From Edaphobacter sp. (GTDB taxonomy: Bacteria > Acidobacteriota > Terriglobia > Terriglobales > Acidobacteriaceae): a stretch of 64,000 nucleotides of DNA. Under the pieces are notes generated by a model. That model made no database searches and was not told the DNA's origin. It saw only the letters and a list, made by a program, of their open reading frames with translations. Below are positions 1 through 9,696 of this stretch, one piece after another. Each line of letters opens with the position of its first letter. Position 1 is the first letter of the stretch. The stretch is taken from positions 124,001 to 188,000 of the forward strand of contig NZ_JAPWKF010000005.1 of NCBI RefSeq assembly GCF_028283685.1, read 5' to 3'. The position numbers and the translations under genes are program-made.

Positions 1-757
1 CATCCTGCCGCGCGATCCACTCGTCGAGCATGAGCGCGGCGTCCGTGTCCGCATCTTTACAAAGAGGGAAGAGCTTCCTTTCGCGGGCCATCCTACGCTC
101 GGAACCGCGAGCTGGCTCTACTGGAACCATCCCTGGCTGCAGGCCGCTGAGGAGATCGTTCTCGAGCTCAACGTTGGGCCAATCCCGGTTCGCTTTACGC
201 CATCGCGTTCAGGGGAGCAGGGTATCTTCGGCAGCATGCGCCAGAACGATCCTGTCTTTGGCGCAACCCAGAGTCACGCGGAACTCGCCAGCGTGCTTGG
301 TTTGAGTGTTGGTGATCTCGATCAGGATCTTCCCGTGCAGACCGTCTCCACAGGCAATCCTTTCTGCATCGTTCCATTGAAATCGATGGAAGTCGCATCG
401 CGTCTCTCCGTTCCGCAGACTGCGCAGGTCAGCGAGTACCTCGAAAGGCACGAGGCCCGTTTCTTTTACTTCGTGACGCATGCTTCTGAGGCCTCTGGGG
501 CCGACTGGCACGCGCGCATGATGTTTTATGGCACGGAAGATCCCGCGACAGGATCAGCCGCAGGGCCGGCCATTGCCTGGATGGTGCGTCATGGTGCTGT
601 TGAAAGTGAGCGGCAGACGGTCATTGAACAGGGAGTCGAGATGCTACGGCCGAGCCGTTTGCACGTCTCGGCGCGATGGGACGGCGAAAAAGTTTCCGAA
701 GTATATGTCGGCGGTCGCACCATTCCTGTTGCAATGGGACGCCTTTTCCTGCCGTGA
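1..757 (+). CDS. PhzF family isomerase/epimerase, 5' end outside window
   Basis: The reading frame is open from base 2 to the TGA at 755-757, giving about 251 C-terminal residues of a protein that begins before the window. Motifs typical of the PhzF (phenazine biosynthesis-like) fold are visible: FAGHPTLGTA near the start and DPATGSAAG in the second half; these build the two halves of the active-site cleft in the diaminopimelate epimerase-like fold. The catalytic Glu of the family would lie upstream and cannot be seen. Most PhzF homologues in non-phenazine producers are isomerases of unknown substrate, and there are no phenazine genes here, so only the family is assigned. An internal ATG at 236 is not a credible start because the homology runs through it. 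Confidence 0.85.
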   Translation, partial: ILPRDPLVEHERGVRVRIFTKREELPFAGHPTLGTASWLYWNHPWLQAAEEIVLELNVGPIPVRFTPSRSGEQGIFGSMRQNDPVFGATQSHAELASVLGLSVGDLDQDLPVQTVSTGNPFCIVPLKSMEVASRLSVPQTAQVSEYLERHEARFFYFVTHASEASGADWHARMMFYGTEDPATGSAAGPAIAWMVRHGAVESERQTVIEQGVEMLRPSRLHVSARWDGEKVSEVYVGGRTIPVAMGRLFLP

Positions 758-1383
758 TGCACGCGATTTCAACAGAGTAGATTTGTAAATCGTCAATGAA
801 TTCGCACCTCTCAGCGACACCGGTGGATGAGCAAGGTGTAAACCTTCCACTTTTCGCCCTTACTTCGCCGGTTGCAAAGCATCCCCGCTCTTCATAATCT
901 TGGCAAGCGTTAACGATGTTGCCGCGCGAATGTGCGGTGCATCGGTGATGAGTTCTTTCGCCTGTATTACTAACAATCTGAGTTGAGAGATGCCTTGACT
1001 GCTTTGCAGTCGCGACTCCTCGAAACGCATCATCGTTGCCTTTCCGCGGCAAGCCTCTGACGCCTACGCGCGTTCATGCTCGCTGCATCTTCGGCAGACC
1101 GATCCTTTGCGTTTACCGGGAACTCGCGTGGCAACCTGCGATGGCTTCGGTATCTCTCACCCCCGTCGTCCGGCATCGCCGGACGGCGGCACTGTTCCTT
1201 CGGAGCAGACGCAGAGCTTTTGTCTCTGCTTCTGCTCCGGGGACCAGCGTGGCCGTTCTGCGTTGAAGCGACAGGGCTTCAGCAGAACTCGCGGGGGTGT
1301 GCCTTAAATCTGGTCAATGACCGGCAAACCAGCCGGTCCCGACCTGTTACCAGCCGGCGACCACCGGCAGAAGTGAGATACCT
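758..1383. other. 626-base region without a supported gene
   Basis: No open frame here has recognisable protein features. I see a strong GC-rich hairpin at 1163-1189 (12-base arms with one mismatch, 3-base loop) and a short one around 1319-1338 (GACCGG/CCGGTC). I see no T-run typical of a terminator, no tRNA and no obvious promoter. Confidence 0.4.
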
Positions 1384-1818
1384 TTGCGGCCAAAGAAGAC
1401 GATCCTCTGCGTAGACGATAACGAACAGGTCCTCTCCGTTCGCACCTTCCTGCTTGAGACCCGTGGCTATCGCGTGATTCCTTCTCTCTCCCCGGCCCAT
1501 GCCCTCGAAGTGATCGAGCAGTCCGCGCCCGGCTCGCTCGATCTTCTGCTTAGCGACCTGATCATGCCGCAGATGGATGGCAACGAGCTTGTGCGTCGCG
1601 CCAAGCACCTTCAGCCGGCGCTGCCTGCGATGATCGTATCCGGTACCGTCACCTCGTTCGATCGCGCCTGCGCTGCCGATGCGTTTCTTCCCAAGGGAGC
1701 CTGCTCGCCTGCCGAGATGATCGAGCGTATCCGCGTCCTCGTTGCCCGCAAGCGTGGCCCGCGCAAGGCCTCGGTCTCTTCACAGCCCTCGCTCCTGCTG
1801 CAGGCCATCGCCTCGTAG
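1384..1818 (+). CDS. Single-domain response regulator (CheY-like)
   Basis: A 144-residue protein made almost entirely of one receiver domain. The acidic pair is D11-D12, the phospho-acceptor is D58 (LLLSDLIMP), the switch Ser/Thr lies in VSGT near residue 87, and the conserved Lys is K104 (FLPKG). No DNA-binding or enzymatic output domain follows; the C-terminal 25 residues are basic and probably unstructured. The start is TTG, just before the ILCVDDNE strand. No histidine kinase is adjacent, so its partner is unknown. It is convergent with recG, with only 14 bases between the stops. Confidence 0.85.
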   Translation: MRPKKTILCVDDNEQVLSVRTFLLETRGYRVIPSLSPAHALEVIEQSAPGSLDLLLSDLIMPQMDGNELVRRAKHLQPALPAMIVSGTVTSFDRACAADAFLPKGACSPAEMIERIRVLVARKRGPRKASVSSQPSLLLQAIAS

Positions 1819-1832
1819 GCGAATTGCAGCGC

Positions 1833-4214
1833 CTATGCCTCGACGAGGCCGTAGCGGCGCTGCCACTGCTGCTTCAGCCGTGCCCAGACAGCCTCACGCT
1901 CTTCACGGCTGATGCTGCTGTCTGATCGCTCGGCAAAGCGCGATGCTTCCAACTTTGCCAGCTCCAGCAAGGCCCGGTCACGAAGCAGATTCGCCACGCG
2001 AAACTCAGGCATGCCGGCCTGGCGGGTACCAAAGAACTCGCCGGGGCCGCGTTGCTGAAGGTCGAGCTCGGCAAGTTCGAATCCGTTCTGCGTGGCCACC
2101 ATCGCATCCAGCCGCGCCTCGGCCTGCTCGCTCACGCGCTTGCCGGTCATCAGGATGCAGTAGCTCTTCGCTGCACCTCGTCCTACGCGGCCGCGCAACT
2201 GATGCATCTGCGCCAGGCCAAAGCGCTCGGCGTGTTCAATCACCATCACCGAGGCGTTCGGAACATCGACGCCAACTTCGATGACGGTCGTCGCAATCAG
2301 GACGTCGATCTCGCCGCGTTGAAAGCGTCGCATAACAATCTCTTTCTCATCGGCGGCGAGCTTGCCGTGCAGCAGGCCCAGACGCAGACCGTTCAGCGCG
2401 CCAGCACGCAGCTCCTCGTACATATCGCTTGCCGCGCGTAATGGCTGCTTGGGGAAGAGCTTCTCAGTCTTCGCCGGCTGCTTCTTCTTTGTCTTCGCAG
2501 CTTCTTTGTTGCTCGATCGTGCCGCAAGCGTCGCTGCACTCTTCTTGGTGGAGTCTTCCTGCGCCGCATCATCCTGCGCAAAGTCCAGCTCAGGTTGATC
2601 GTCCTTTGCGCCTTCTATCACGGGATAGACGATGTAGGCCTGACGTCCTGCCTTGACCTGCTTGCGGACAAACTCCCAGACGTCGGCGGCACGCTCCTCC
2701 GAGGTGCGCCGCGTCACGATCGGTGTTCGCCCCGGCGGCAGTTCGTCGATCACGCTCGTCTCGAGGTCTCCATAGAGCGTCAGCGCCAGCGTGCGTGGAA
2801 TTGGCGTCGCCGTCATGACCAGCACATCGGGCTCTGCCATGCGGCCATCCGGCCCAGGCTTCTTCATCAGGCGGAAGCGCTGCTGTACGCCAAAGCGATG
2901 CTGCTCGTCGACGATAACGAGACCAAGGTTTTCGAAGTCCACTTTGTCCTCGATGAGCGCATGGGTGCCGATCGCCAGCTGCGTCTCGCCGCGGAAGATC
3001 CTTCCTCGCGCCTCGCGCTTCGCCGCATTGTCCAGTGATCCTGTCAGCAGCGTCACGCGATACGGTTTTCCTGTACGTGGCGAGATGGCTCCGTCCAGCA
3101 ATCTCCGCGCTGAAAGATAATGCTGCGTTGCAAGGATCTCCGTCGGCGCCATCATGGCGACCTGGTATCCGTTCTCGATCGCCACCAGTGCGGCCTGCAT
3201 AGCGACGATCGTCTTGCCAGATCCCACATCGCCCTGCAGTAGTCGTCGCATCGGTTGCATGCGGCGCATGTCGGCGGCAATCTCCCCCAGAGAGCGCTTC
3301 TGTGCCGATGTCGGATGGAAGGGAAGAATCTGCTTCAACGCGCGCCGCACGCGCTCATCGGTGACAAATGCTGTGCCCTCGCGCTCGCGGAGACGGCGCC
3401 GCTTCAGTTCGAGTCCCAGCTCCAGGTAAAACAGCTCTTCGAAGATCAGTCGCCTGTGCGCAGGGGTAGCCGCCGACATCAACTCCGTCATCGGCGTGCC
3501 GACCTCGGGAAAATGGACGGCCTTGAGCGCCTTCAGCCGCGAAGGCAGATGCAGGCGGGTGAGCATCGCTGCGGGCAGCGTCTCCGGAATCGCCATATCT
3601 TTTATGACTTCTATAGAAGATGCCGAGGAGGCAGCTTCCTTAGCCGCTGCCACCAGTTCTTCCAGCAGACCCCACACGACGCGCCGCAGCCAGCGCGAGG
3701 TCAGCTTCGCTCCCCAGGCCGTCGTGCCTCCCAGAAATTCGTAGACCGGCACGATTCGACCGACCTCGAGGGAAGCCAGCTCGGCCTCGGGTGAGTCGGC
3801 GGCGGGCAGAATCTCAAATTGCGGCTGGATCATCTTGAACTTGCCGACGGTCGATCGCGACGGCTCCAGCTTGCCGTATAGCGCCACCATCTGCCCGGCC
3901 TGAAACTTGTCCTTCAGGTAGGTACCGTGGAACCACATGCACTTGACCGTGTCCAACCCCTGGCCGACGGTCATCTCGAAGATCGGCATCGACCGGGTAC
4001 GCAGCAGCGCAGATCCTCGAACTTCACCCACGATGGAGGCCATCGCACCTGCCTTCAGATCGCGGATGGCTGCCGGATTCAGCCGGTCTTCATAGCGAAA
4101 AGGCAGGTGATACAGCAGGTCTTCAACGGTCTCGACGCCGCGCTTCGCCAGCGCCTCGGCTACACGTTCGCCGACACGCTTGACGTATTTAATGGGGGTC
4201 GAGAGTTCCAGCAC
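1833..4214 (-). CDS. recG: ATP-dependent DNA helicase RecG
   Basis: RecG is a branch-migrating helicase that regresses stalled forks and processes Holliday junctions. The 793-residue product has the N-terminal wedge/OB region, Walker A GDVGSGKT, the DExH-type box VIVDEQHRFGVQQR, and TATPIPRTLALTLYGDLE followed by the RecG-specific helicase C-terminal part. The frame stays open to 4352, but a GTG at 4214 directly precedes LELSTPIKYVKRVG, where RecG homology begins. That start also leaves a 98-base gap to the divergent transporter gene instead of an overlap. An oddity is a charged, Lys/Ala/Glu-rich insert of about 60 residues between VYPVIEGAKDD and DMYEELRAG in the second helicase lobe. Confidence 0.93.
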   Translation of the reverse strand: MLELSTPIKYVKRVGERVAEALAKRGVETVEDLLYHLPFRYEDRLNPAAIRDLKAGAMASIVGEVRGSALLRTRSMPIFEMTVGQGLDTVKCMWFHGTYLKDKFQAGQMVALYGKLEPSRSTVGKFKMIQPQFEILPAADSPEAELASLEVGRIVPVYEFLGGTTAWGAKLTSRWLRRVVWGLLEELVAAAKEAASSASSIEVIKDMAIPETLPAAMLTRLHLPSRLKALKAVHFPEVGTPMTELMSAATPAHRRLIFEELFYLELGLELKRRRLREREGTAFVTDERVRRALKQILPFHPTSAQKRSLGEIAADMRRMQPMRRLLQGDVGSGKTIVAMQAALVAIENGYQVAMMAPTEILATQHYLSARRLLDGAISPRTGKPYRVTLLTGSLDNAAKREARGRIFRGETQLAIGTHALIEDKVDFENLGLVIVDEQHRFGVQQRFRLMKKPGPDGRMAEPDVLVMTATPIPRTLALTLYGDLETSVIDELPPGRTPIVTRRTSEERAADVWEFVRKQVKAGRQAYIVYPVIEGAKDDQPELDFAQDDAAQEDSTKKSAATLAARSSNKEAAKTKKKQPAKTEKLFPKQPLRAASDMYEELRAGALNGLRLGLLHGKLAADEKEIVMRRFQRGEIDVLIATTVIEVGVDVPNASVMVIEHAERFGLAQMHQLRGRVGRGAAKSYCILMTGKRVSEQAEARLDAMVATQNGFELAELDLQQRGPGEFFGTRQAGMPEFRVANLLRDRALLELAKLEASRFAERSDSSISREEREAVWARLKQQWQRRYGLVEA

Positions 4215-4312
4215 AGACCCGATGCTACCAAGAAGGCGAGCATTGTTATCACTGCGGCTTCCGCACCCCTTATCTCGATGAATCTTGACAGCAGTTATGG
4301 TGCAATAAGGCA

Positions 4313-5542
4313 ATGGAGTCGTTGAGGCTAAATTCCGAGGGCGGCAGCACACGTGACCTGTTAACCAGCAAGCCGCTGGTCGCCCTGGCCGTTGCAGCCT
4401 TTGGCATCGGAACCTCGGAATACATCATCATGGGCCTGCTGCCCAATCTCTCGCACGACTTCCATGTCAGCATCCCCAAAGCCGGTGCGCTCGTCACCGG
4501 ATACGCGCTCAGCGTGACCTTCGGTTCGCCGCTGGTGGCCATTGCCACTGCCCGGCTGGAGCGCAAGTTCACCATGCTGCTGTTGATGGGCATCTTTATC
4601 CTTGGCAATCTATGCTGTGCGATAGCGCCGACCTATAACCTGCTCTTTGCCGCCCGCGTGCTCACGGCTCTGTGCCACGGCGCCTTCTTCGGCATCGGAA
4701 GCGTCGTCGCCAGCAACATCGTTCCCCGGAACCAACGCGCCCAGGCAATCGCCCTGATGTTCTCGGGGCTTACGCTCGCCAACGTGCTCGGCGTGCCTGC
4801 GGGGACGGCGCTGGGGCAGGTCTTCGGATGGCGCGCTCCGTTCTGGTCGATCGTTCCCATCGGATTCATCGCGGCCGCGGCCATCTTCTTCTTCCTGCCC
4901 ACTCAGCCGCCCGCTTCCGGCAGCCTGCTCCACGAGTTCCGTGTCCTGCGCAATCCGCAGGTGCTTCTTGTCCTGGCGATCAGCACACTGGCATCGTCGT
5001 CTCTCTTCTGCGTCTTTACCTATATCGCTCCGACGCTGCTCTCGGTGGCCCACGCCTCCCCCCATGCCGTTACGCTGACCCTGCTCTTCTTCGGGTTGGG
5101 CATTACCATCGGAAATCTTGCGGGAGGCGCTCTCAGCGACCGCCAGCCAGCCTCATTCCTTGTTGTCGCCTTCATCGCACTGATCGGGTCGCTTATCGGC
5201 CTTTATTTTGCGGAGCCCTACGTCGTCCCTGCCATCGGGATGATCCTGGTATGGGGAGCCATCCACTTCGCCGCCGGCTCACCGCTGCAGTCCCGCATCG
5301 TCGACAAGGCTGCGGAGGCGCCCAACCTGGCCTCGACGCTCAACCAGGGAGCCTTCAACTTCGGCAACGCTATCGGAGCCACAGTGGGCGGGATGCTGCT
5401 GACGGCGGGCTTTGGGTATCGCCAGCTTCCAATTGCCAGCGCGGTCATTGCTGCGCTTGTGCTGGCACTCTGCTACACGGCCATCCGGCTCGACCGGAGG
5501 CACCGCGACGAGCGCATCGCCGAAAAGATCTCCACGATCTAA
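4313..5542 (+). CDS. MFS transporter, AraJ/DHA1-like efflux family
   Basis: A 409-residue polytopic protein with about 12 hydrophobic segments. It carries the family start GIGTSEYIIMGLLPNLSHDF, which recalls the AraJ/YdhP sugar- or drug-efflux subgroup of DHA1, and an RLERKF loop between helices 2 and 3 in the motif A position. The ATG is preceded by an AAGG in the recG-facing intergenic region. It is divergent from recG and followed by an ABC exporter operon 56 bases downstream. The substrate cannot be predicted; arabinose-like sugars, purines and small drugs are known for relatives. Confidence 0.85.
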   Translation: MESLRLNSEGGSTRDLLTSKPLVALAVAAFGIGTSEYIIMGLLPNLSHDFHVSIPKAGALVTGYALSVTFGSPLVAIATARLERKFTMLLLMGIFILGNLCCAIAPTYNLLFAARVLTALCHGAFFGIGSVVASNIVPRNQRAQAIALMFSGLTLANVLGVPAGTALGQVFGWRAPFWSIVPIGFIAAAAIFFFLPTQPPASGSLLHEFRVLRNPQVLLVLAISTLASSSLFCVFTYIAPTLLSVAHASPHAVTLTLLFFGLGITIGNLAGGALSDRQPASFLVVAFIALIGSLIGLYFAEPYVVPAIGMILVWGAIHFAAGSPLQSRIVDKAAEAPNLASTLNQGAFNFGNAIGATVGGMLLTAGFGYRQLPIASAVIAALVLALCYTAIRLDRRHRDERIAEKISTI

Positions 5543-5598
5543 TGCCGGAAAGACGCCCTGATAGACTGGCCGTTGACTGATCCCTCTCGCGAGATTCC

Positions 5599-6507
5599 AT
5601 GGCTATCGTTCAACTCGAGCATGTCCGCAAAGCCTACGACACCAAGATCGCCGTCGAAGACCTGAGTTTGCTGATCGAACCCGGCACCATGTTCGGCCTC
5701 CTTGGCCCCAACGGCTCCGGCAAGACCTCTTCCATCCGCATGATGATCGGTATCACGGTACCTGACTCCGGCAGGGTCGAGCTCTTCGGCAAGCCGTTCG
5801 AACGCAAAGACCTCGCCCGTGTCGGCTACCTGCCCGAAGAGCGCGGGCTCTACAAGAAGATGAAGGTGATCGACCAGCTCATCTTTATGGGCCAGCTTCA
5901 CGGACTCGACATTGCCACTGCCACCATGCGCTCCCATGCCTGGTGCGAGCGCATGCAGATCACCGAAGCCATTCCCAAGAAGGTCGAAGAGCTCTCCAAA
6001 GGCATGCAGCAGAAGATTCAGTTCATCGCCGCATTGCTCCACGAGCCTGAGCTCATCATTATGGACGAGCCCTTCAGCGGCCTCGACCCAGTCAACGCCA
6101 CGCTGCTGATCGATACGCTGATCGATCTGCGTAAGGAAGGACGCGCCATTCTCTTCTCCACGCACCGCATGGATCAGGTGGAGAAGATGTGCGATTCCAT
6201 CTGCCTCATCTCGCGCGGGAAGCAGGTTCTCTCGGGCACCATGCGCGAGGTCAAGTCACGCTATCCACGTAATCGCATGCTGATCACCTTCGACGGGGAC
6301 GATGCCTTCCTGAAGAATCCGGGAATCGAGGAGTACAAGCGCTACAACAACTCCGCAGAGATCAAGCTGCGTGACGAGTCCGCAGCGCAACAGATCATTG
6401 CCCAGGCCATAGGCGGGGCAATCGTCACCCGTTTCGAGGTTATGGAGCCGACCCTCGAAGAGATCTTTATCGAGGAAGTCAGTCGAGGAGGCCGCGTCGA
6501 TGCCTAA
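5599..6507 (+). CDS. ABC exporter ATP-binding subunit, NatA-like
   Basis: A 302-residue ATPase of the ABC-2 exporter type. Walker A is GPNGSGKT at residues 36-43, the signature is LSKGMQQ, Walker B is LIIMDEP followed by FSGLDP, and the switch His is in STHRMDQVE. The C-terminal extension of about 80 residues (after ISRGKQVLSG) with EIFIEEV near the end is typical of NatA-like subunits. It overlaps the permease gene by 8 bases, so the two are translationally coupled. NatAB of Bacillus exports Na+; many homologues export other compounds, so the substrate is open. Confidence 0.9.
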   Translation: MAIVQLEHVRKAYDTKIAVEDLSLLIEPGTMFGLLGPNGSGKTSSIRMMIGITVPDSGRVELFGKPFERKDLARVGYLPEERGLYKKMKVIDQLIFMGQLHGLDIATATMRSHAWCERMQITEAIPKKVEELSKGMQQKIQFIAALLHEPELIIMDEPFSGLDPVNATLLIDTLIDLRKEGRAILFSTHRMDQVEKMCDSICLISRGKQVLSGTMREVKSRYPRNRMLITFDGDDAFLKNPGIEEYKRYNNSAEIKLRDESAAQQIIAQAIGGAIVTRFEVMEPTLEEIFIEEVSRGGRVDA

Positions 6508-7744
6508 CAGCACCTTTCTCATCGCCAGGCGCGAGTATCTGGAACGCGTCCGCACCAAGGCTTTTGTCATCACTACGTTATTGATTCCCGCGCTGATGGG
6601 CGGCGGGATCCTCTTCTCGGTCCTCAAGTCCAAGACCAGCAAGCCCGCATCGCACATTGCCGTCGTGGCGTCCGATACCGACTTTGCTCTCGATCTGCAG
6701 GCGGAGCTGGAACATGGCAAGGAATCTGCCATGAAGGTCGACGTGATCTCGCCGCCGGCGAAGGATACGCGTCAGACCGTTGTCGACCAGACCGCCGACA
6801 AGCAGATCGATGGCTTCCTCTGGGTCGATGCCGTGAATGGAGTCCTAAAGGCGACATACACCTCGACCAGCAATGCGGACATCTCGACCACCACGACCAT
6901 CGACAATGCCATGCGGCAGGTCGTCATGCGGCAGGGCCTGAAGCATCGTGGTCTTGCAGTCGGCGACATCAAAAGCATGATGGAGCCGATTGAGCTGGAG
7001 ACCGACACGATCAAGAACGGCGAGGTCTCGAAGTCCGACACGATGACCGCCTTCTTCGGTGCTTACGTCCTCTTCTTCCTCATGTATATGGCAGTCATGC
7101 TGCACGGCATGAATGTTGCCCGGTCGATCATCGAAGAGAAGACCTCCCGAGTCTTTGAGGTGATGCTTGCCACAGTGCGCCCCCAGGAGATGATGATGGG
7201 CAAGCTCTTCGGCGTCGGCGCTGTAGGCCTTACGCAGATCGGAATCTGGGTTACGGCTGCGATCCTGCTCTCATCGCAATCGATCGTCTCCGCGATGGGT
7301 GCGGGGTCCATGCACATCCACTTCTCGGCGCCGCAGATCATCGCCTTCATCGGCTACTTCATCCTCGGCTTCCTGCTCTATTCGGGCATCGCCGCCGCCA
7401 TCGGCGCCATGGTTAACTCTGAGCAGGAGCTGCAGCAATTCAACCTGGTCATCGCCATGCCCCTGGCGATCTGCATGTTTGTTCTTGGTCCGGTTATCTC
7501 TAACCCAAGCTCGACGTTTTCGCGCGTCATGTCGCTGATCCCGACCTGCACGCCGCTGCTGATGTACCTGCGCATCTCTATCTCGAATGTGGCGTGGTAC
7601 GACATCGCCCTCTCTATTGTTCTGATGGTCGCCACCATTTGGGTGGTGATGTGGTTTACGGCGCGGATCTATCGTGTCGGCATCCTGATGTATGGCAAGC
7701 GCCCCAATCTGCCGGAGATTCTTCGCTGGCTGAAGTACAGCTAG
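6500..7744 (+). CDS. ABC exporter permease subunit, NatB-like
   Basis: A 414-residue ABC-2 permease: one N-terminal helix (FVITTLLIPALMGGGILF), a soluble extracytoplasmic domain of about 140 residues, then five to six helices clustered at the C-terminus with IIEEKTSRVFEVMLATV, a hallmark of NatB/YhaP-type permeases. It overlaps the ATPase gene by 8 bases. The two presumably assemble as a homodimer of each subunit in the inner membrane. Confidence 0.88.
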   Translation: MPNSTFLIARREYLERVRTKAFVITTLLIPALMGGGILFSVLKSKTSKPASHIAVVASDTDFALDLQAELEHGKESAMKVDVISPPAKDTRQTVVDQTADKQIDGFLWVDAVNGVLKATYTSTSNADISTTTTIDNAMRQVVMRQGLKHRGLAVGDIKSMMEPIELETDTIKNGEVSKSDTMTAFFGAYVLFFLMYMAVMLHGMNVARSIIEEKTSRVFEVMLATVRPQEMMMGKLFGVGAVGLTQIGIWVTAAILLSSQSIVSAMGAGSMHIHFSAPQIIAFIGYFILGFLLYSGIAAAIGAMVNSEQELQQFNLVIAMPLAICMFVLGPVISNPSSTFSRVMSLIPTCTPLLMYLRISISNVAWYDIALSIVLMVATIWVVMWFTARIYRVGILMYGKRPNLPEILRWLKYS

Positions 7745-7793
7745 ACTGCTATTCCTCAGATCATGGAAGCGCACCCGCAGTAAACTCATCAAT

Positions 7794-8441
7794 GTGGCCG
7801 AACCCGAAGTCCAATACACCTTCAAGCAGCGTCTCATCCTCGCCATCGTCCCTCCGCTGGCGTACATGGTCATCTGCCTGCTCGGGGTCACACTGCGTTT
7901 TGAAGATATCTGCGAGCCCGGCATGGTGCCGCAGTACCACACACCTCCGCCGCTGATCTACGCCATTTGGCATCGCTGCCTGCTTGCCTGCGCGTGGCGC
8001 TTCCGCCAGGGCAATCTTCATATCCTCATCAGCCGCAGCTTCGACGGCGAGCTAATCGCGCGCACGGTCGAGCGCCTTGGTTTCGTCGCCGTCCGTGGTT
8101 CCAGCTCACGCGATGGGGCCGTCGGGATGCGCAATCTCCACCGGGCTTATCTCGAAAAAAACTACATCGCCATTACCGCCGACGGCCCGCGAGGCCCTGC
8201 GCAGAAGGCCAAGCCCGGGGTTGCACAGCTGGCTGGCCTGGTTGGCGCCCCGGTTGGAGCTGTCTACCTGCATCCCAGCAGCTTCTGGGTGCTCCGCTCC
8301 TGGGATCGCTTCATGATTCCCAAGCCTTTCTCGAAGGTCACTGTCAGTTGGACCGTCCCCGTTGTCGCCGATCAGAAAGCGGTTCAGGATGCCCTCGACC
8401 GGGCTACAAAATCGGCCGAATCGTCGCCGCACGGTAAATAG
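7794..8441 (+). CDS. DUF374 lysophospholipid acyltransferase-like protein
   Basis: A 215-residue protein with an N-terminal membrane helix (LILAIVPPLAYMVICLLGV) and a DUF374/LPLAT core: AIWHRCLLA near residue 62 supplies the catalytic-type His, followed by VRGSSSRDGA, ITADGPRGPAQKAKPGV and a hydrophobic C-terminal half. Relatives are annotated as lipid A or lysophospholipid acyltransferase-like and are found with envelope genes. The start is GTG at 7794, in the frame that runs into the membrane helix; an ATG two bases earlier is out of frame. It follows the ABC exporter by 49 bases and may be co-transcribed with it. Confidence 0.83.
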   Translation: MAEPEVQYTFKQRLILAIVPPLAYMVICLLGVTLRFEDICEPGMVPQYHTPPPLIYAIWHRCLLACAWRFRQGNLHILISRSFDGELIARTVERLGFVAVRGSSSRDGAVGMRNLHRAYLEKNYIAITADGPRGPAQKAKPGVAQLAGLVGAPVGAVYLHPSSFWVLRSWDRFMIPKPFSKVTVSWTVPVVADQKAVQDALDRATKSAESSPHGK

Positions 8442-8574
8442 TGTCGCGCAGCAAATAATTCTGACTCGTCATTCTGCGTAATATCGTCGAAAGTGAAGCG
8501 AAGACGCTCTTTGCCTCGTCCGGAATGATTCATCCACAGCCTGTTGGGCCGACCCTATCTAAAATAGAAGAGCC

Positions 8575-9681
8575 GTGCGCGTTGCCGACTTCCATTTCGA
8601 TCTTCCTGAAGAGCTCATTGCGCAGTCTCCGCCCCCCGTCCGAGGCTCCAGCCGCATGCTCGTGCTGGACCGGGCAAGCGGGGAGTATCGCGACAACTTC
8701 TTCCGCCAGCTTCCTGAGCTGCTGCATCCCGGCGATCTGCTTATCCTCAACGACAGCCGCGTCATTCCGGCGCGCCTGTACGCGACCCGCGGGCGTGGCG
8801 CGGCGACACAGGCCAGCTCGCCTGACCCGACGGGCCGCATTGAGGTCTTACTCACACAGCAGCTCAGCGCCGACGAGTGGACAGCTCTGGTTCGCCCAGG
8901 AAAGAAGGTACAGCCCGGCGAGCGGCTGTTCTTTGCCGCAACCGACACCTCTGTGCCGCTGCTCGAGGCTGATGTTATTGCCGCCGCCGAATACGGTGAG
9001 CGTACGCTTCGTTTCAAGCCCACCGAGGACTTTCATTCCATCCTCGAGCGGATCGGCCACATGCCGCTGCCGCCATACATCCATCGCGACGACACGGCGA
9101 GCGATCGCGATCGCTATCAGACAGTCTTCTCACAAGAGCCCGGTTCAGCCGCGGCCCCGACTGCAGGCCTCCACTTCACTCCCGAGGTGCTCGATCAGCT
9201 TCGCCAGCGCGGTGTTCAGATCGAGACCGTCACCTTGCATGTCGGCTTAGGAACGTTCCAGCCAGTCCGGGCTGACAATGTTGAAGACATTCGCCTGCAT
9301 GCGGAGCACTACACGCTGCCGGCTGCCACAGCCGACGCCATCAATGCCGCGCTGCGCGAAAAGCGGCGCATCATCGCAGCAGGAACGACGACCACGCGCA
9401 CGCTTGAACACTGCGCTCACGTCGCCACGGCCGATGCCTTCGAGCCTCATGCCGGAGTCCGGCTTCATCCGCACTCCGGCGAAACCAGCATCTTCATCCG
9501 GCCGGGTTATCGCTTCCGTGTCGTCAGCGGCCTGCTGACCAACTTCCATCTGCCACAGTCAACCCTGCTGATGCTGGTCAGCGCCTTTGCCGGAAGAGAG
9601 GCGGTCCTGTCCGCATACAACCATGCCGTCCGAGAACGCTATCGCTTCTTCTCCTACGGCGACTGCATGCTGATTCTCTAA
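8575..9681 (+). CDS. queA: S-adenosylmethionine:tRNA ribosyltransferase-isomerase
   Basis: QueA transfers and isomerises the ribosyl moiety of SAM onto 7-aminomethyl-7-deazaguanine in tRNA to make epoxyqueuosine. The 368-residue product starts [18 protein letters not shown] and carries [11 protein letters not shown], the central block [23 protein letters not shown] and the C-terminal [19 protein letters not shown], all diagnostic of QueA. The start is GTG at 8575, immediately before the conserved N-terminus. No tgt or other queuosine gene is in the window. It is convergent with the small secreted protein downstream, with 15 bases between stops. Confidence 0.96.
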   Translation: MRVADFHFDLPEELIAQSPPPVRGSSRMLVLDRASGEYRDNFFRQLPELLHPGDLLILNDSRVIPARLYATRGRGAATQASSPDPTGRIEVLLTQQLSADEWTALVRPGKKVQPGERLFFAATDTSVPLLEADVIAAAEYGERTLRFKPTEDFHSILERIGHMPLPPYIHRDDTASDRDRYQTVFSQEPGSAAAPTAGLHFTPEVLDQLRQRGVQIETVTLHVGLGTFQPVRADNVEDIRLHAEHYTLPAATADAINAALREKRRIIAAGTTTTRTLEHCAHVATADAFEPHAGVRLHPHSGETSIFIRPGYRFRVVSGLLTNFHLPQSTLLMLVSAFAGREAVLSAYNHAVRERYRFFSYGDCMLIL

Positions 9682-9696
9682 GGCGCTTCCGCGGCT

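Noticed and set aside
758..1383. Search for tRNA, RNase P RNA, tmRNA or SRP RNA in the gene-free stretches, starting here
   Set aside because: No T-loop GTTCGA-type consensus with pairing arms and no GAGGAAAGTC-type RNase P core was seen.
4214..4352. Upstream extension of recG to the ATG at 4352
   Set aside because: It would overlap the divergent transporter gene and lacks RecG homology; the GTG at 4214 matches the family start.
5599..7744. Antibiotic-resistance exporter operon
   Set aside because: NatAB-like families are too broad to name a substrate from sequence alone.
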